The notes beneath the pieces were generated by a model. It made no database searches and was not told the DNA's origin. It saw only the letters and a list, made by a program, of their open reading frames with translations. Position numbers and translations under genes: made by a program. 64,000 bases of DNA, taken from Streptomyces atroolivaceus. GTDB lineage: Bacteria; Actinomycetota; Actinomycetes; Streptomycetales; Streptomycetaceae. Below, one piece after another: positions 14,893-23,650 of the stretch; the stretch's first letter is position 1; each line of letters begins with the position of its first letter. The stretch lies in contig NZ_JNXG01000003.1 in NCBI RefSeq assembly GCF_000717025.1, positions 372,001 to 436,000 of the forward strand, read 5' to 3'.

Positions 14893-17430
14893 TCATGTGA
14901 AGGAGCGCAACCTCAGGCTGTTCGTCACGACGAAGACCGACGAGAACGCCATTGCCGCACCCGCGATCATGGGGCTGAGCAGCCCGAACGCGGCGAGTGG
15001 CAGTGCGGCCACGTTGTAGCCGAACGCCCAGAAGAGGTTGCTTCTGATGGTGGACAGGGTACGCCTCGACAGCCGGATGGCGGCAGGGGCCACCTTGAGA
15101 TCTCCACGAACCAGCGTGAGGTCGCCCGCCTCGATCGCGGCATCGGTCCCGGTCCCCATCGACAGGCCCAGATCGGCCACGGCGAGGGCCGCCGCGTCGT
15201 TCACGCCGTCCCCGACCATCGCGACGGACCGGCCCTCGGCCTGGAGGCGCCGCACGACCTCGACCTTGTCCTCCGGCAGCACCTCCGCGTGGACCGTGTC
15301 GATTCCGACCGCGCGGGCAACGGCGTCCGCGGCGGCCCGGTTGTCGCCGGTCAGCAGGATCGGGTCGAGGCCCAGCGCGCGGAGTTCCGCGACGGCCTCT
15401 GCGCTGCTCTCCTTCACCGTGTCGGCCACCTCCAGCACGGCCCTGGCCAGTCCGTCCCAGGCCACGACGACGGTCGTGCGTCCCTGGCCCGCCGCGTCGG
15501 CAAGGGCGTCGGCCAGGGAGGACGGGAGGGCGATCCGGGCGTCGGCGAGGAGCTGCGGCCGGCCGGCCAGTACGTGGTGTCCTTCGACGGTGCCGCGTAC
15601 CCCGAGGCCGGGGACGTCGGTGAAGTCCACCGAGGCCGCGAGCGTCGCGCCCGTGCGGGCCGCGGCTCCGGCGGCGACCGCGCGGGCCACCGGGTGCGCG
15701 GAGGCGTGTTCGAGGGCCCCGGCGAGGCGGAGTACGTCGGCCTCGGCCGTGCCGGGCGCGGTGTGGACGCGTCCGAGGGTCATGTGCCCCGTGGTGACCG
15801 TTCCGGTCTTGTCGAGGACGACCGTGTCGACCCTCCGGGCGGTCTCAAGGACCTCGGGGCCCTTGATGAGGATGCCGAGCTGGGCGCCCCGGCCGGTGCC
15901 CGCCATGAGGGCCGTGGGCGTGGCGAGCCCCAGGGCGCAGGGACAGGCGATGATCAGTACGGCCACGGCGGCGGTGAACGAGCCCGTGATGTCGTCGGTG
16001 GCGAGCAGCTGGGCGACCAGAGTCCCCAGGGCGATCAGCAGGACCACGGGGACGAAGACCGCGGAGATGCGGTCCGCGAGGCGCTGGGCGGCCGCCTTGC
16101 CGCTCTGTGCGTCCTCGACGAGCCGGGACATCCGGGCCAGCTGGGTGTCGGCGCCGACACGGGTGGCCTCGACGACCAGCCGTCCGGACACGTTGAGGGT
16201 GGCGCCGGTGACGGAGTCGCCGGGGGCGGCGTCCACCGGAAGGGATTCCCCGGTGAGCATGGAGGCGTCGACGGCGGAGGAGCCTTCGACGACCGTCCCG
16301 TCGGTGGCGATCTTCTCACCGGGCCGCACGACGAAGCGGTCGCCGACGAGCAGACGGCCGACGGGGATGCGCACCTCCGTGGTCCCGTGCCCCGGTGGCC
16401 CGGCCGGGCGGAGGACCGTGACGTCCTTCGCGCCCATACGGAGCAGGGCGCGCAGTGCGGAGCCCGCCTTCCGCTTGGCCCGTGCTTCCAGATAGCGGCC
16501 CAGCAGGATGAAGCCGACGACGCCTGCCGCCACCTCCAGGTAGATGGTCGAGGAGGGGTCGGACCCGGAGGCGGTGACGTCGAACCCGTGCCGCATCTCG
16601 GGCATGCCCGCGTCCCCGAGGAACAGGGCCCAGACCGACCAGCAGAAGGCGGCCAGCGTGCCGATCGACACCAGGGTGTCCATCGTCGCGGCCCCGTGCC
16701 GCAGGTTCGCCCAGGCGGCGCGGTGGAAGGGCAGCCCGCCCCAGACGACGACGGGGGCGGCGAGAGTGAGGGAGAGCCACTGCCAGTTGTCGAACTGGAG
16801 GGCGGGGACCATGGCCATCAGGACGACCGGCACGGCGAGCAGCCCCGAGACCTGGAGGCGCTGCCGGAGCGCGGTGAGGCCGAGGTCGGCCTCCCGGTCC
16901 TCGGCGTGCTCTTCGGCTGTGGCGCCGGGTTCGTCGGCGTGCTTCTCGGTTGTGGCGCCGGGTTCGGTGGCGTGGTGGCCGGCAGCGACGGAGGCATCGG
17001 CGGTGTGATGGCCGGCCGCGGTGCCGGGTTCGGGAGCGTGGTGGCCGGCCGTGGCGGGGGCATCGGCGCCCTCGCGGTCTGCCGCGTCGCGGGGATTCAC
17101 GCCTTCGCCCGCCCGGTCCGCCGAGGTGGTGCGGGCCGGAGCTTCGCCCTGGGGTGCCGGGCCGTGCGGCGCGGGTGCGGGGCGGGCTACGGGCCGGGCT
17201 GTGTAGCCGGTCTTCTCGACGGTGCTGACGAGATCGTCCAGCGTGGTACCGGCGCCGTAGGACACGCGGGCCTTCTCGGTCGCGTAGTTGACGGTGGCGG
17301 TGACTCCGTCCATCCGGTTGAGCTTCTTCTCGACGCGGGCCGCGCACGAGGCGCAGGTCATCCCGCCGATCGTGAGCTCGGCATCGGAGGTCTCCGCGGC
17401 CGGGGCCTCGGCTGCCGTGGTGCTGGCCAT
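14893..17430 (-). CDS. copA: Copper-translocating P-type ATPase (CopA type)
   Basis: This 845-residue P1B-1 ATPase exports Cu(I) across the cytoplasmic membrane. The N-terminal heavy-metal domain has GMTCASC at residues 23-29. A long His-rich linker (about 127-177) with several AGHH-type units leads into the membrane part. Core motifs present are TGESLPV (actuator), [11 protein letters not shown] (membrane Cys-Pro-Cys), DKTGTVTTG (phosphorylation site), the [12 protein letters not shown]-dipeptide region, and [11 protein letters not shown] (hinge). The ATG at 17430 begins [10 protein letters not shown]. It lies downstream of copZ and the CsoR-type box and is probably co-transcribed with copZ, with a 151-bp gap. 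Confidence 0.95.
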   Translation of the reverse strand: MASTTAAEAPAAETSDAELTIGGMTCASCAARVEKKLNRMDGVTATVNYATEKARVSYGAGTTLDDLVSTVEKTGYTARPVARPAPAPHGPAPQGEAPARTTSADRAGEGVNPRDAADREGADAPATAGHHAPEPGTAAGHHTADASVAAGHHATEPGATTEKHADEPGATAEEHAEDREADLGLTALRQRLQVSGLLAVPVVLMAMVPALQFDNWQWLSLTLAAPVVVWGGLPFHRAAWANLRHGAATMDTLVSIGTLAAFCWSVWALFLGDAGMPEMRHGFDVTASGSDPSSTIYLEVAAGVVGFILLGRYLEARAKRKAGSALRALLRMGAKDVTVLRPAGPPGHGTTEVRIPVGRLLVGDRFVVRPGEKIATDGTVVEGSSAVDASMLTGESLPVDAAPGDSVTGATLNVSGRLVVEATRVGADTQLARMSRLVEDAQSGKAAAQRLADRISAVFVPVVLLIALGTLVAQLLATDDITGSFTAAVAVLIIACPCALGLATPTALMAGTGRGAQLGILIKGPEVLETARRVDTVVLDKTGTVTTGHMTLGRVHTAPGTAEADVLRLAGALEHASAHPVARAVAAGAAARTGATLAASVDFTDVPGLGVRGTVEGHHVLAGRPQLLADARIALPSSLADALADAAGQGRTTVVVAWDGLARAVLEVADTVKESSAEAVAELRALGLDPILLTGDNRAAADAVARAVGIDTVHAEVLPEDKVEVVRRLQAEGRSVAMVGDGVNDAAALAVADLGLSMGTGTDAAIEAGDLTLVRGDLKVAPAAIRLSRRTLSTIRSNLFWAFGYNVAALPLAAFGLLSPMIAGAAMAFSSVFVVTNSLRLRSFT

Positions 17431-17581
17431 GTGTGCGGACTCCTGGGTCGAGCAGTCGGGCCGTTTCCCCACCAGTATCCGCTGTCCCTGGTGACGGAAC
17501 CGGCCCGACGGGAGGTGCTGGACGGCGCGCGGGACGCGCGGCCACCGGCTGCCGGTGCGCGCCTGCCGTGGGCGGCGGGTC

Positions 17582-17884
17582 TCAGGCGAGGCCCACGAGC
17601 TCGTAGCCGGCCTCGTCGACGGCGGCGCGTACGGCGTCCTCGGTCAGCGGCGCGGCGGAGGCGACGGTCACGCGGCCGGTCGCGGCCTCCGCCTTCACGG
17701 AGCTGACCCCCTCGATCCCGGAGATCTCCTCGGACACCGCCCCCTCGCAGTGACCGCAGGTCATGCCCTTCACCTCGTAGACGGTGGTGACGCCCACCTG
17801 GACGTCGGCCGCCCCGTCGTCGCAGGAACCGGTGGACGAGCAGCAGGAGCCGGTGGTCCGGGGCGTGTCGGTTTCGGCGGTCAT
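17582..17884 (-). CDS. copZ: Copper chaperone CopZ-like, with a Cys-rich N-terminal extension
   Basis: This 100-residue protein has a heavy-metal-associated domain at about residues 33-100 with the metal site [11 protein letters not shown] and the later TGRVTV strand. About 30 extra N-terminal residues include [10 protein letters not shown], an additional cysteine cluster uncommon in the standard CopZ of about 68 residues. It presumably carries Cu(I) to CopA. The ATG at 17884 follows a GAGGAGAACG ribosome site. The CsoR-type palindrome lies about 110 bp upstream. Confidence 0.88.
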   Translation of the reverse strand: MTAETDTPRTTGSCCSSTGSCDDGAADVQVGVTTVYEVKGMTCGHCEGAVSEEISGIEGVSSVKAEAATGRVTVASAAPLTEDAVRAAVDEAGYELVGLA

Positions 17885-17991
17885 GACGTTCTCCTCTTCG
17901 CAGGCACAGTGAATGTGGCAGATATGGCGGGTGTGGCGGGTGTGGCACGAGAGGGCGCCGGGGAGCCCGGTGCGCCTGCTCGCATTCAATT

Positions 17992-18008
17992 ATACCCCTA
18001 GGGGGTAT
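17992..18008 (-). promoter_or_regulatory. CsoR-type copper operator upstream of copZ-copA
   Basis: ATACCCCTAGGGGGTAT matches the pseudo-palindrome bound by Streptomyces CsoR (ATACCCC-N-GGGGTAT type), which releases DNA when it binds Cu(I). It lies about 110 bp upstream of copZ and overlaps the stop codon of the TetR remnant. No csoR gene is within the window. Confidence 0.8.
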
Positions 18009-18369
18009 CGACGTCCCTCGACGTCCCCGCATCGGGCGAGTCGCACACCAAGGGCTCCGGGTAGCGGTACACCACGGTCTTCAACTCCTTGATACGGGCC
18101 TCTCGTTCGGCGCCCTCGTGCGACATGCTCAGGTCGAGGCCGGCCTTGAACAGGACGAAGGCCATCTCGGCGGTGCGCGCGGCCTGGCCGGCCGGGAGTT
18201 CCGGCAGGTAGGCGCTGAGGAGCTGTTCGGTCCTGCTGGGCATGGTGGCGTGCACGGCGTCGTGCTCCCGGGTGATCACGCCCGGGATCTCGGAGCCGTG
18301 GGTGAGGACGGCGAAGGCCGGGTTCTCGCAGTTGAAGGCGATCAACGGGTCGAGGACCGTGTCCAGCAT
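17998..18369 (-). pseudogene. TetR/AcrR regulator remnant (C-terminal domain only)
   Basis: In frame from about 18390 to the stop at 17998 there is convincing TetR C-terminal-domain text: LDPLIAFNCENPAFAVL, VHATMPSRTEQLLSAYLPEL, ARTAEMAFVLFKAGLDL and the end ELKTVVYRYPEPL. The first ATG is at 18369, giving 123 residues. The N-terminal DNA-binding domain is absent, because upstream of this point lies the stop of the MFS gene (18390). It may still be translated by coupling to the MFS gene, but it cannot act as a normal repressor. Confidence 0.7.
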
Positions 18370-18389
18370 CCGGTCGAGCGGCAGCCAGG

Positions 18390-19667
18390 TCAGTCCGGGT
18401 CCCCGGTGGCCTGGAGGCGGCGCAGGGCCAGGATCAGATTGCCGCTGCCGAACGTCGCGAGCGCGGCGACGCCCCACAGGGCCGCCGCGACACCGGCCCG
18501 GTCCAGCACGACGCCCGCGGCCAGGAAGCCCAGCGGCCCGGCCAGGGTGCTGATCGTGACCACGGCCTGCAACACCTTGGGCCCGAAGCCGTCCGGCAGC
18601 CGGGCGGAGAGCAGGCCCATCAGCGGCGCGTTCGCCAGGGGCGCGGCGGCCGATGACAGGCCGACGGCGACGACGAGCACGCTGGCCGGCACGGGCACCA
18701 GGAGCGTCCACAGGGGCAGAGCGACGCAGACCAGGGCCGTACAGGCGAGTCGTACGGGGGCGACCCGTGCCGCCAGCACATAGGCGGCCACCGAGCCCAC
18801 CAGGCCACCGGCACCAAGGGTGGCGATCAGCAGGCCGCCGACCCTGGCGTCCCCCTCGAACCGGGCGAACGCCAGCACCGGCATGGTGATCATCAGGGTT
18901 CGCAGCATCAGCCCGAACACCACGGTGGACAGCATCGCCCGGCTCAGGAACCAGTCGCCGCACAGATGCCGCACCCCCGCCCACAGGCCGCGGGGCCCGG
19001 CCGCGGACCCTCCGGCCCCGCCACCCCCTGCCGGGACGCGGCGCAGCAGCAGCAACCCGGAGAAGGCGAACGTGGCCGCGTCCAGCCACACCACCGATGT
19101 GGTCCCCACCAGCGGAATCAGCGCGCCCGCGAGCGCCGGTCCGGCGAACGCGGAGCCGTGCTGCACACCTGTCAGCGCGCTGTTGGCGCGGGCCAGAGAG
19201 CGGGCGTGCGGGCTCAGCAGTTCCATCGCCAGCACCCGCTGTGCCGCGTGGTACGGAACGGCCAGCGCCCCGAGCGCCGCGACGATCGCCACGAGGACGG
19301 CCAGATTGAGCGCGCCCATGGTCTGCAGCAGCGGGATCAGCGCCACCACCGGAGCGCGGGCGAGATCGGAGACGACCATGGTCCGGCGGGCGCCCAGGCG
19401 CTGGATGACCTCTCCGCCCGCGAAGCCGAGCAGCGCCATGGGCAGCACCTGGACCGCGAAGACCAGGCCGGCCCGGGTGGCCGAGCCGGTGGTCTCCAGC
19501 ACCAGCCAGGGCAGCGCGAGCATGGTCATCTGGGTGCCCAACGCCGACACCGCGCCCGCGACATAGACCGTCGTCAGCGCACGGCTCGGCCTGCCACCCG
19601 CTGTGCCCTTCGGCGCTCCGCCGGGTGGGACGGGGGCTGCGCCGGGCCGGGTCGCCGCGATCGTCAT
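18390..19667 (-). CDS. MFS transporter (12-helix drug-exporter type)
   Basis: This 425-residue protein has many hydrophobic helices, beginning VYVAGAVSALGTQMTMLALP. It has the MFS loop 2-3 signature region (GGEVIQRLGARRTMVVSDLA) typical of the MFS_3/enterobactin-exporter-like group. The ATG at 19667 has GAGAAAGGGG upstream. It is divergent from the S9 peptidase-peptide-P450 operon, 231 bp away, so it is a natural candidate exporter for that pathway's product (inference). Confidence 0.85.
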   Translation of the reverse strand: MTIAATRPGAAPVPPGGAPKGTAGGRPSRALTTVYVAGAVSALGTQMTMLALPWLVLETTGSATRAGLVFAVQVLPMALLGFAGGEVIQRLGARRTMVVSDLARAPVVALIPLLQTMGALNLAVLVAIVAALGALAVPYHAAQRVLAMELLSPHARSLARANSALTGVQHGSAFAGPALAGALIPLVGTTSVVWLDAATFAFSGLLLLRRVPAGGGGAGGSAAGPRGLWAGVRHLCGDWFLSRAMLSTVVFGLMLRTLMITMPVLAFARFEGDARVGGLLIATLGAGGLVGSVAAYVLAARVAPVRLACTALVCVALPLWTLLVPVPASVLVVAVGLSSAAAPLANAPLMGLLSARLPDGFGPKVLQAVVTISTLAGPLGFLAAGVVLDRAGVAAALWGVAALATFGSGNLILALRRLQATGDPD

Positions 19668-19898
19668 CGGGTCGCCCCTTTCTCCTCGGTGGGTCCGGGC
19701 CATGTGGTCGCCCCCGCACCCTGTCGCCCGTCCACCGTCCGGTGCCAGGGAAGGGCCGGCAGCAGCTCACTGTCGGTGCCGCTGCGCTTTCTTCCCTGCC
19801 ACGCAGCCCGCCCGTCCGGCAGTGTGATGGCCGTCGGAGCCCACCACAGCCAAGGCCACCGGCGGCGGAAGCGGACACCGACGAAGGGAGGGACGGCG

Positions 19899-21848
19899 AT
19901 GAGCGGCGGTATCGGAACGCCGGTGCACGTCCCGTCCTTCGCCGCCCGCGACGTACGGCGAGCGGTCGAGACCCGGTATGTGGACGGTCTCCCGCAGATC
20001 GTGGCCTGGGATCTGACGACAGGCCATCGCCGCCAGGCGACCACCGCACCGCTGGGTGTGGAGACCGCCACCATCGAGCCGGATGGCCACGGCCTGTGGT
20101 GGTTCGACGCCGCTCCCAGCGGTCAAGGACGCTGGCTGCGCGGGCCGTTCGAGGGCGGGCACCCGCGCCCGGCGCTCGACGGCGTCCCCGCCGGACGGAT
20201 GCACGGCCTGGCCTTCGACCCCCGCAGCGGCCTCGCCGCCGTCGGCGTCGGGGTCGCGGACCGCTCGCGGTACTACCTCGGCCGACCGGGCGAGCGCGCC
20301 CGCCTGGTGGCCGAACAGCCCGGCTATGCGGCAGTGGTGGGCCTGGCCCCCGGCGGCCGACTGCTGGCCACCGCGGGGTGCCCGGCCGGACCGGCCGCGG
20401 TCCGGCTGTGGTCACCGGCCTCCGGCGTCCTCGTGGACGCCATCCCCGGTGCAGCGGAGGACGGCGACGGCGGCGCGGTGTGGGCGCTGGGCTTCCGCCC
20501 GGACCTCACCACCGCACGGCCGGAACTGCTGCTCGTCCTCGAACGCGCGGGCCGCTACACCCTGGCCTTCTGGCGACAGGGCGAGGGGATCCGTACGCAC
20601 GGTCCCGGCTCCGCCCTCGACTTCGATACGGAGATCACCGCCTGCTGGTACGGGCGCGACCGCACGGCGCTGGTCCAGCAGGACCGGGCGGGCCGCAGCC
20701 GCCTGCTCCTCGCCGACCTCGACCGCGGTACGACGACGGTGCTTCCCACGCCCGAGGGCACGATCATCGACTTCTCCTGCGCACCCGACCGCACGGTCCA
20801 CTGCCTGTGGAGCCGCGACGGCGAACCGCCCCGGCCACTGATCTGCCACCCGGAAGGCCCGGAAAGCCCCGAAAGACCGGACAGTGCGGAGCACCCGGAA
20901 CCCCCGGAACGTCCCGACCGCTCCGGCCGCTCCGGCCGCTCCACGACGGCGTCACGCGGCACGGCGCCCGGCGGAACGACCGGATCCAGGCGCCGCGAGC
21001 TGTGGACACGTCGGCCGTACGGGCAGATCCACAGCTTTGTGGCCACCCCGCCCGGCCGCAGGGCGGGCCACCGCCCCTGGCCGACGGTCTTCCTCGTCCA
21101 CGGCGGGCCCCACACCCACGACCGGGACGCCTATGACGCCCGGACCGAGGCCCTGGTCCGGGCCGGATTCGCCGTGGTGCGCACCAACTACCGCGGCTCG
21201 ACGGGCTACGGCCCCCGCTGGCGGGACGACTTCGGCCACCGGGTCGGCCTCGCCCAGCTCGAAGACCTCGCCGCGGTGCGCGGCCACCTCATCGACACGG
21301 GAGTCTCGGAGCCGGGCCGTACCGGCCTGTGCGGCTACTCCTGGGGCGGCTATCTGACGCTGCTGGCGATGGGCGTCCAGCCCCGGCTGTGGGACGTGGG
21401 GCTGGCCGTCGCCCCGGTGGCCGACTACACGGCGGCGTACCGGGCGACGACGCCGGCGCTGCGGGAGGTCGACGACCGCCTCTTCGGCGGCACCCCCGAG
21501 CAGGTGCCACACCGCTATCGCGCGGCCTGCCCGATGACCTATGTGGGCCGCGTACGCGGCCCGCTCTTCCTCGCCGCCTCGGCGGACGACGAGAAGTGCC
21601 CTCCGGAGCAGATCGAGCGCTATCTCGCCGCGCTGCGGCGCCGTGACGTCCCGCATCGCGTCCGGTGGCTCGGCGGCGGACACGACGTGGGCCGTGACCC
21701 AGCCGGACACGCCGCCGCCTGGGCCGCCATGGTGCGCTACGCCGATGACACGCTGCGCGCCTCCCCCAGAACCGCCGACCGCCGCAACAGCGGGCGGACC
21801 GGCTCGTACCACCCCGTCCACCATACCGAAGAAAGGTCAACCCCATGA
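19899..21848 (+). CDS. S9 (prolyl oligopeptidase) family serine peptidase
   Basis: This 649-residue protein has an N-terminal beta-propeller-like half (about 20-330) and a C-terminal alpha/beta-hydrolase domain. Catalytic features visible are the oxyanion HGGPH at 401-405, TNYRGSTGYG, the nucleophile Ser481 in GYSWGG, Asp563/564 in SADDEKCPPEQ, and His595 in GGGHDVG. A Pro/Glu/Arg/Ser-rich linker (about 320-370) separates the halves. S9 enzymes cut small peptides, and some cyclise RiPP precursors. The ATG at 19899 follows GGGAGG. The stop overlaps the start of a 60-residue peptide gene, suggesting that peptide is its substrate (inference). Confidence 0.88.
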   Translation: MSGGIGTPVHVPSFAARDVRRAVETRYVDGLPQIVAWDLTTGHRRQATTAPLGVETATIEPDGHGLWWFDAAPSGQGRWLRGPFEGGHPRPALDGVPAGRMHGLAFDPRSGLAAVGVGVADRSRYYLGRPGERARLVAEQPGYAAVVGLAPGGRLLATAGCPAGPAAVRLWSPASGVLVDAIPGAAEDGDGGAVWALGFRPDLTTARPELLLVLERAGRYTLAFWRQGEGIRTHGPGSALDFDTEITACWYGRDRTALVQQDRAGRSRLLLADLDRGTTTVLPTPEGTIIDFSCAPDRTVHCLWSRDGEPPRPLICHPEGPESPERPDSAEHPEPPERPDRSGRSGRSTTASRGTAPGGTTGSRRRELWTRRPYGQIHSFVATPPGRRAGHRPWPTVFLVHGGPHTHDRDAYDARTEALVRAGFAVVRTNYRGSTGYGPRWRDDFGHRVGLAQLEDLAAVRGHLIDTGVSEPGRTGLCGYSWGGYLTLLAMGVQPRLWDVGLAVAPVADYTAAYRATTPALREVDDRLFGGTPEQVPHRYRAACPMTYVGRVRGPLFLAASADDEKCPPEQIERYLAALRRRDVPHRVRWLGGGHDVGRDPAGHAAAWAAMVRYADDTLRASPRTADRRNSGRTGSYHPVHHTEERSTP

Positions 21849-22027
21849 AGCGTCACGGACTGCGCGTCGACCCCATCAGCGCCACCGAGCGGGAGCGCGG
21901 GATCATCATTCATCCGGACACCCAGGCCGCCCTGGACAAGGCGGTCCCGGTCCGGCCGAACGCCCCGGCGCGGAGCTGCACCACCCGCACGAAGAAGAAC
22001 ACGGAGAAGAAGTCGCCTCTGCAGTGA
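21845..22027 (+). CDS. 60-residue basic peptide, candidate RiPP precursor
   Basis: The ATG overlaps the S9 peptidase stop codon (ATGA), so translation is coupled. The first part (residues 1-32) contains RVDPISATERERGIIIHPD and an amphipathic TQAALDKAV segment that could serve as a leader. The rest (about 33-60) is Pro-rich, then Lys/Arg/Thr-rich, with a single Cys at position 45, and ends KKSPLQ. No Trp or Tyr is present, so aromatic cross-linking of the known P450-RiPP classes does not fit. A perfect hairpin follows 10 bp after the stop. I recognise no family. Confidence 0.7.
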   Translation: MKRHGLRVDPISATERERGIIIHPDTQAALDKAVPVRPNAPARSCTTRTKKNTEKKSPLQ

Positions 22028-22036
22028 GCCCAGGCA

Positions 22037-22078
22037 GCGCCGTAGCGGGGTGCCACGCCCGGCACCCCGCTACGGCGC
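22037..22078 (+). terminator. Perfect 18-bp hairpin between the peptide gene and the P450 gene
   Basis: GCGCCGTAGCGGGGTGCC (22037-22054) pairs exactly with GGCACCCCGCTACGGCGC (22061-22078) around a 6-base loop. Stem-loops just behind precursor genes are common in peptide-antibiotic operons, where they stabilise or partly terminate the precursor transcript so that it exceeds the enzyme transcript. P450 expression would then be read-through. Confidence 0.85.
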
Positions 22079-22108
22079 CGGCCGTACCGGTGAGGACAGG
22101 AAAACATC

Positions 22109-23392
22109 ATGACCACAGCTACGGCAGCACCCCGGCCGAACAGTCCCCGGCCGGACAAGCCCGAGACGACAGAACCGCGCCAGAACCCGCCGACGTTCCT
22201 CAGCGACCCGTACCCGACCCTGGCCAGGATGCGGCAATCGGCCCCGGTCTCCGTGCTGCACAGCGACGGCGGCCTGCGGTTGTGGATCATCCCGCGCTAC
22301 GCCGATGTCCGGGCCGCGCTCGTCGACCGCCGCTTCGCGCAGGACGTGCGGCGCGCCCAGGCCCTGGCCGACAGCCGGGTCGAGGGCGTCAACCTGGGCG
22401 CCGAGATCACCCATATGCTCAGCAGCGATCCGCCCGACCACACCCGCCTCCGCCGCGTGGTCCAGGCGGCGTTCAGCCGCAAGCGGGTCGAGGCGATGCG
22501 GCCGATGGTCGAGCGCATCACCCTCGAACTCCTCGACGGGCTGGACGCGGCAGCCGCGCGCCACACGACCCGCACCACCACCGCCACGGTGGACCTGGTA
22601 CGTGACTTCGCCTTCCCGCTGCCGATCCTTGTCGTCTGCGAACTGCTCGGCTTCCCGCCCGAGGACCGCGACCTCTACCGGAAGTGGTCGACCGCCATCG
22701 TCACCCAGGAGGGCGGCCACGCGGCGTTCCGGCGAGCCGTCCAGGAGATGGGCTCGTACGTCCTGGCCATCGCCGACCGGCGTATCCGCCGCGATGACCG
22801 TCCCGCCGATCTGCTCACCGAGCTGCTGGCGGCCCGCGAGCGCGGGGAGCTGACGGACGACGAGATCGTGGGCATGGTCGCCCTGCTGCTGATCGGCGGG
22901 CATGAGACCACCGTGAACCTGCTGGGCACCTCCTGCCTCGCGCTGCTGCGCGATCCCGGCCAGGCCGCCTGGCTGCGCGCCGATCCCACCCGGATGCCCA
23001 GGGCCGTCGAGGAGTTCCTGCGCTACGACTCCCCCATCTGTATGGCCACCACCCGCTTCACCACCGAGCCGGTGGACGTCGGCGGGGTGGAGATCCCGCA
23101 GGACGAGTTCGTGCTGCTGTCCCTCGGCGCGGCCAACCGCGACCCGGCGCGCTTCCAGGACCCCGACCGCCTCATCCTCGACCGCCCGGACGCCGGCCAT
23201 CTCGCCTTCGGCGGTGGCATCCACCGCTGCCTCGGGGCCCTGCTCGGCAAGCTGGAGACCGAGATCGCGCTCACCGCGCTCCTCGCCCGCTTCCCCGGAA
23301 CGACCCTGGCCTGCCAGGAGAGCGACCTCCGCTGGCGCAACACGATGATGCTGCGCGGCTTGGAGGCGCTGCCCCTCACCCTGCGCCGCTGA
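22109..23392 (+). CDS. Cytochrome P450
   Basis: This 427-residue soluble bacterial P450 of CYP107-like appearance starts at an ATG following AGGACAGG. Motifs seen are HTRLRRVVQAAFS in the C helix, I-helix LLIGGHETTVNLL with the acid-alcohol pair Glu-Thr, ExxR as EEFLRYD, and the heme loop FGGGIHRCLG from residue 367 with the thiolate Cys374. It needs ferredoxin and reductase partners, not encoded here. Its position behind the peptide gene suggests peptide oxidation; an unrelated small-molecule substrate is equally possible. Confidence 0.93.
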   Translation: MTTATAAPRPNSPRPDKPETTEPRQNPPTFLSDPYPTLARMRQSAPVSVLHSDGGLRLWIIPRYADVRAALVDRRFAQDVRRAQALADSRVEGVNLGAEITHMLSSDPPDHTRLRRVVQAAFSRKRVEAMRPMVERITLELLDGLDAAAARHTTRTTTATVDLVRDFAFPLPILVVCELLGFPPEDRDLYRKWSTAIVTQEGGHAAFRRAVQEMGSYVLAIADRRIRRDDRPADLLTELLAARERGELTDDEIVGMVALLLIGGHETTVNLLGTSCLALLRDPGQAAWLRADPTRMPRAVEEFLRYDSPICMATTRFTTEPVDVGGVEIPQDEFVLLSLGAANRDPARFQDPDRLILDRPDAGHLAFGGGIHRCLGALLGKLETEIALTALLARFPGTTLACQESDLRWRNTMMLRGLEALPLTLRR

Positions 23393-23650
23393 CCTCCGCC
23401 CTGCCCCTGCCGCCCTCACCGCCTCCCGCACCGTCGCGGCCCGGGCCGGGTCGGTCAAGGAGAACGGGACACGGGGTGCGCAAGGTGGAACCGCGCCAGA
23501 CGTACGGCAGGCCGGCCGCGGCCGAGTCCCGGGTCGTCCAGGGCGTCTCCGGAGCGGGCGACCGGGAGCGGGACAAGGTCACGGACGGGGCGTAGATTCG
23601 GCGGGCGAGGAGCCGGACGGTGCGAGCCGGGACCAGGGGAGGCGGGGCCG
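23393..23650. other. Gap between P450 and alcohol dehydrogenase genes
   Basis: The 258 bp hold no firm gene. A GTG-initiated frame at 23476-23595 (39 residues) has GC-rich third positions but no recognisable motif. TAGATT at 23593-23598 could be a -10 element for the dehydrogenase gene. Confidence 0.35.

Noticed and set aside
14884..17706. A 940-codon plus-strand open frame
   Set aside because: Antisense to copA, with low-complexity Gly/Arg/His-rich text.
23476..23595. A 39-residue GTG-initiated ORF before the alcohol dehydrogenase
   Set aside because: Codon bias is good and a distant AAGGAG exists, but it shows no motif and could be chance in a GC-rich gap.
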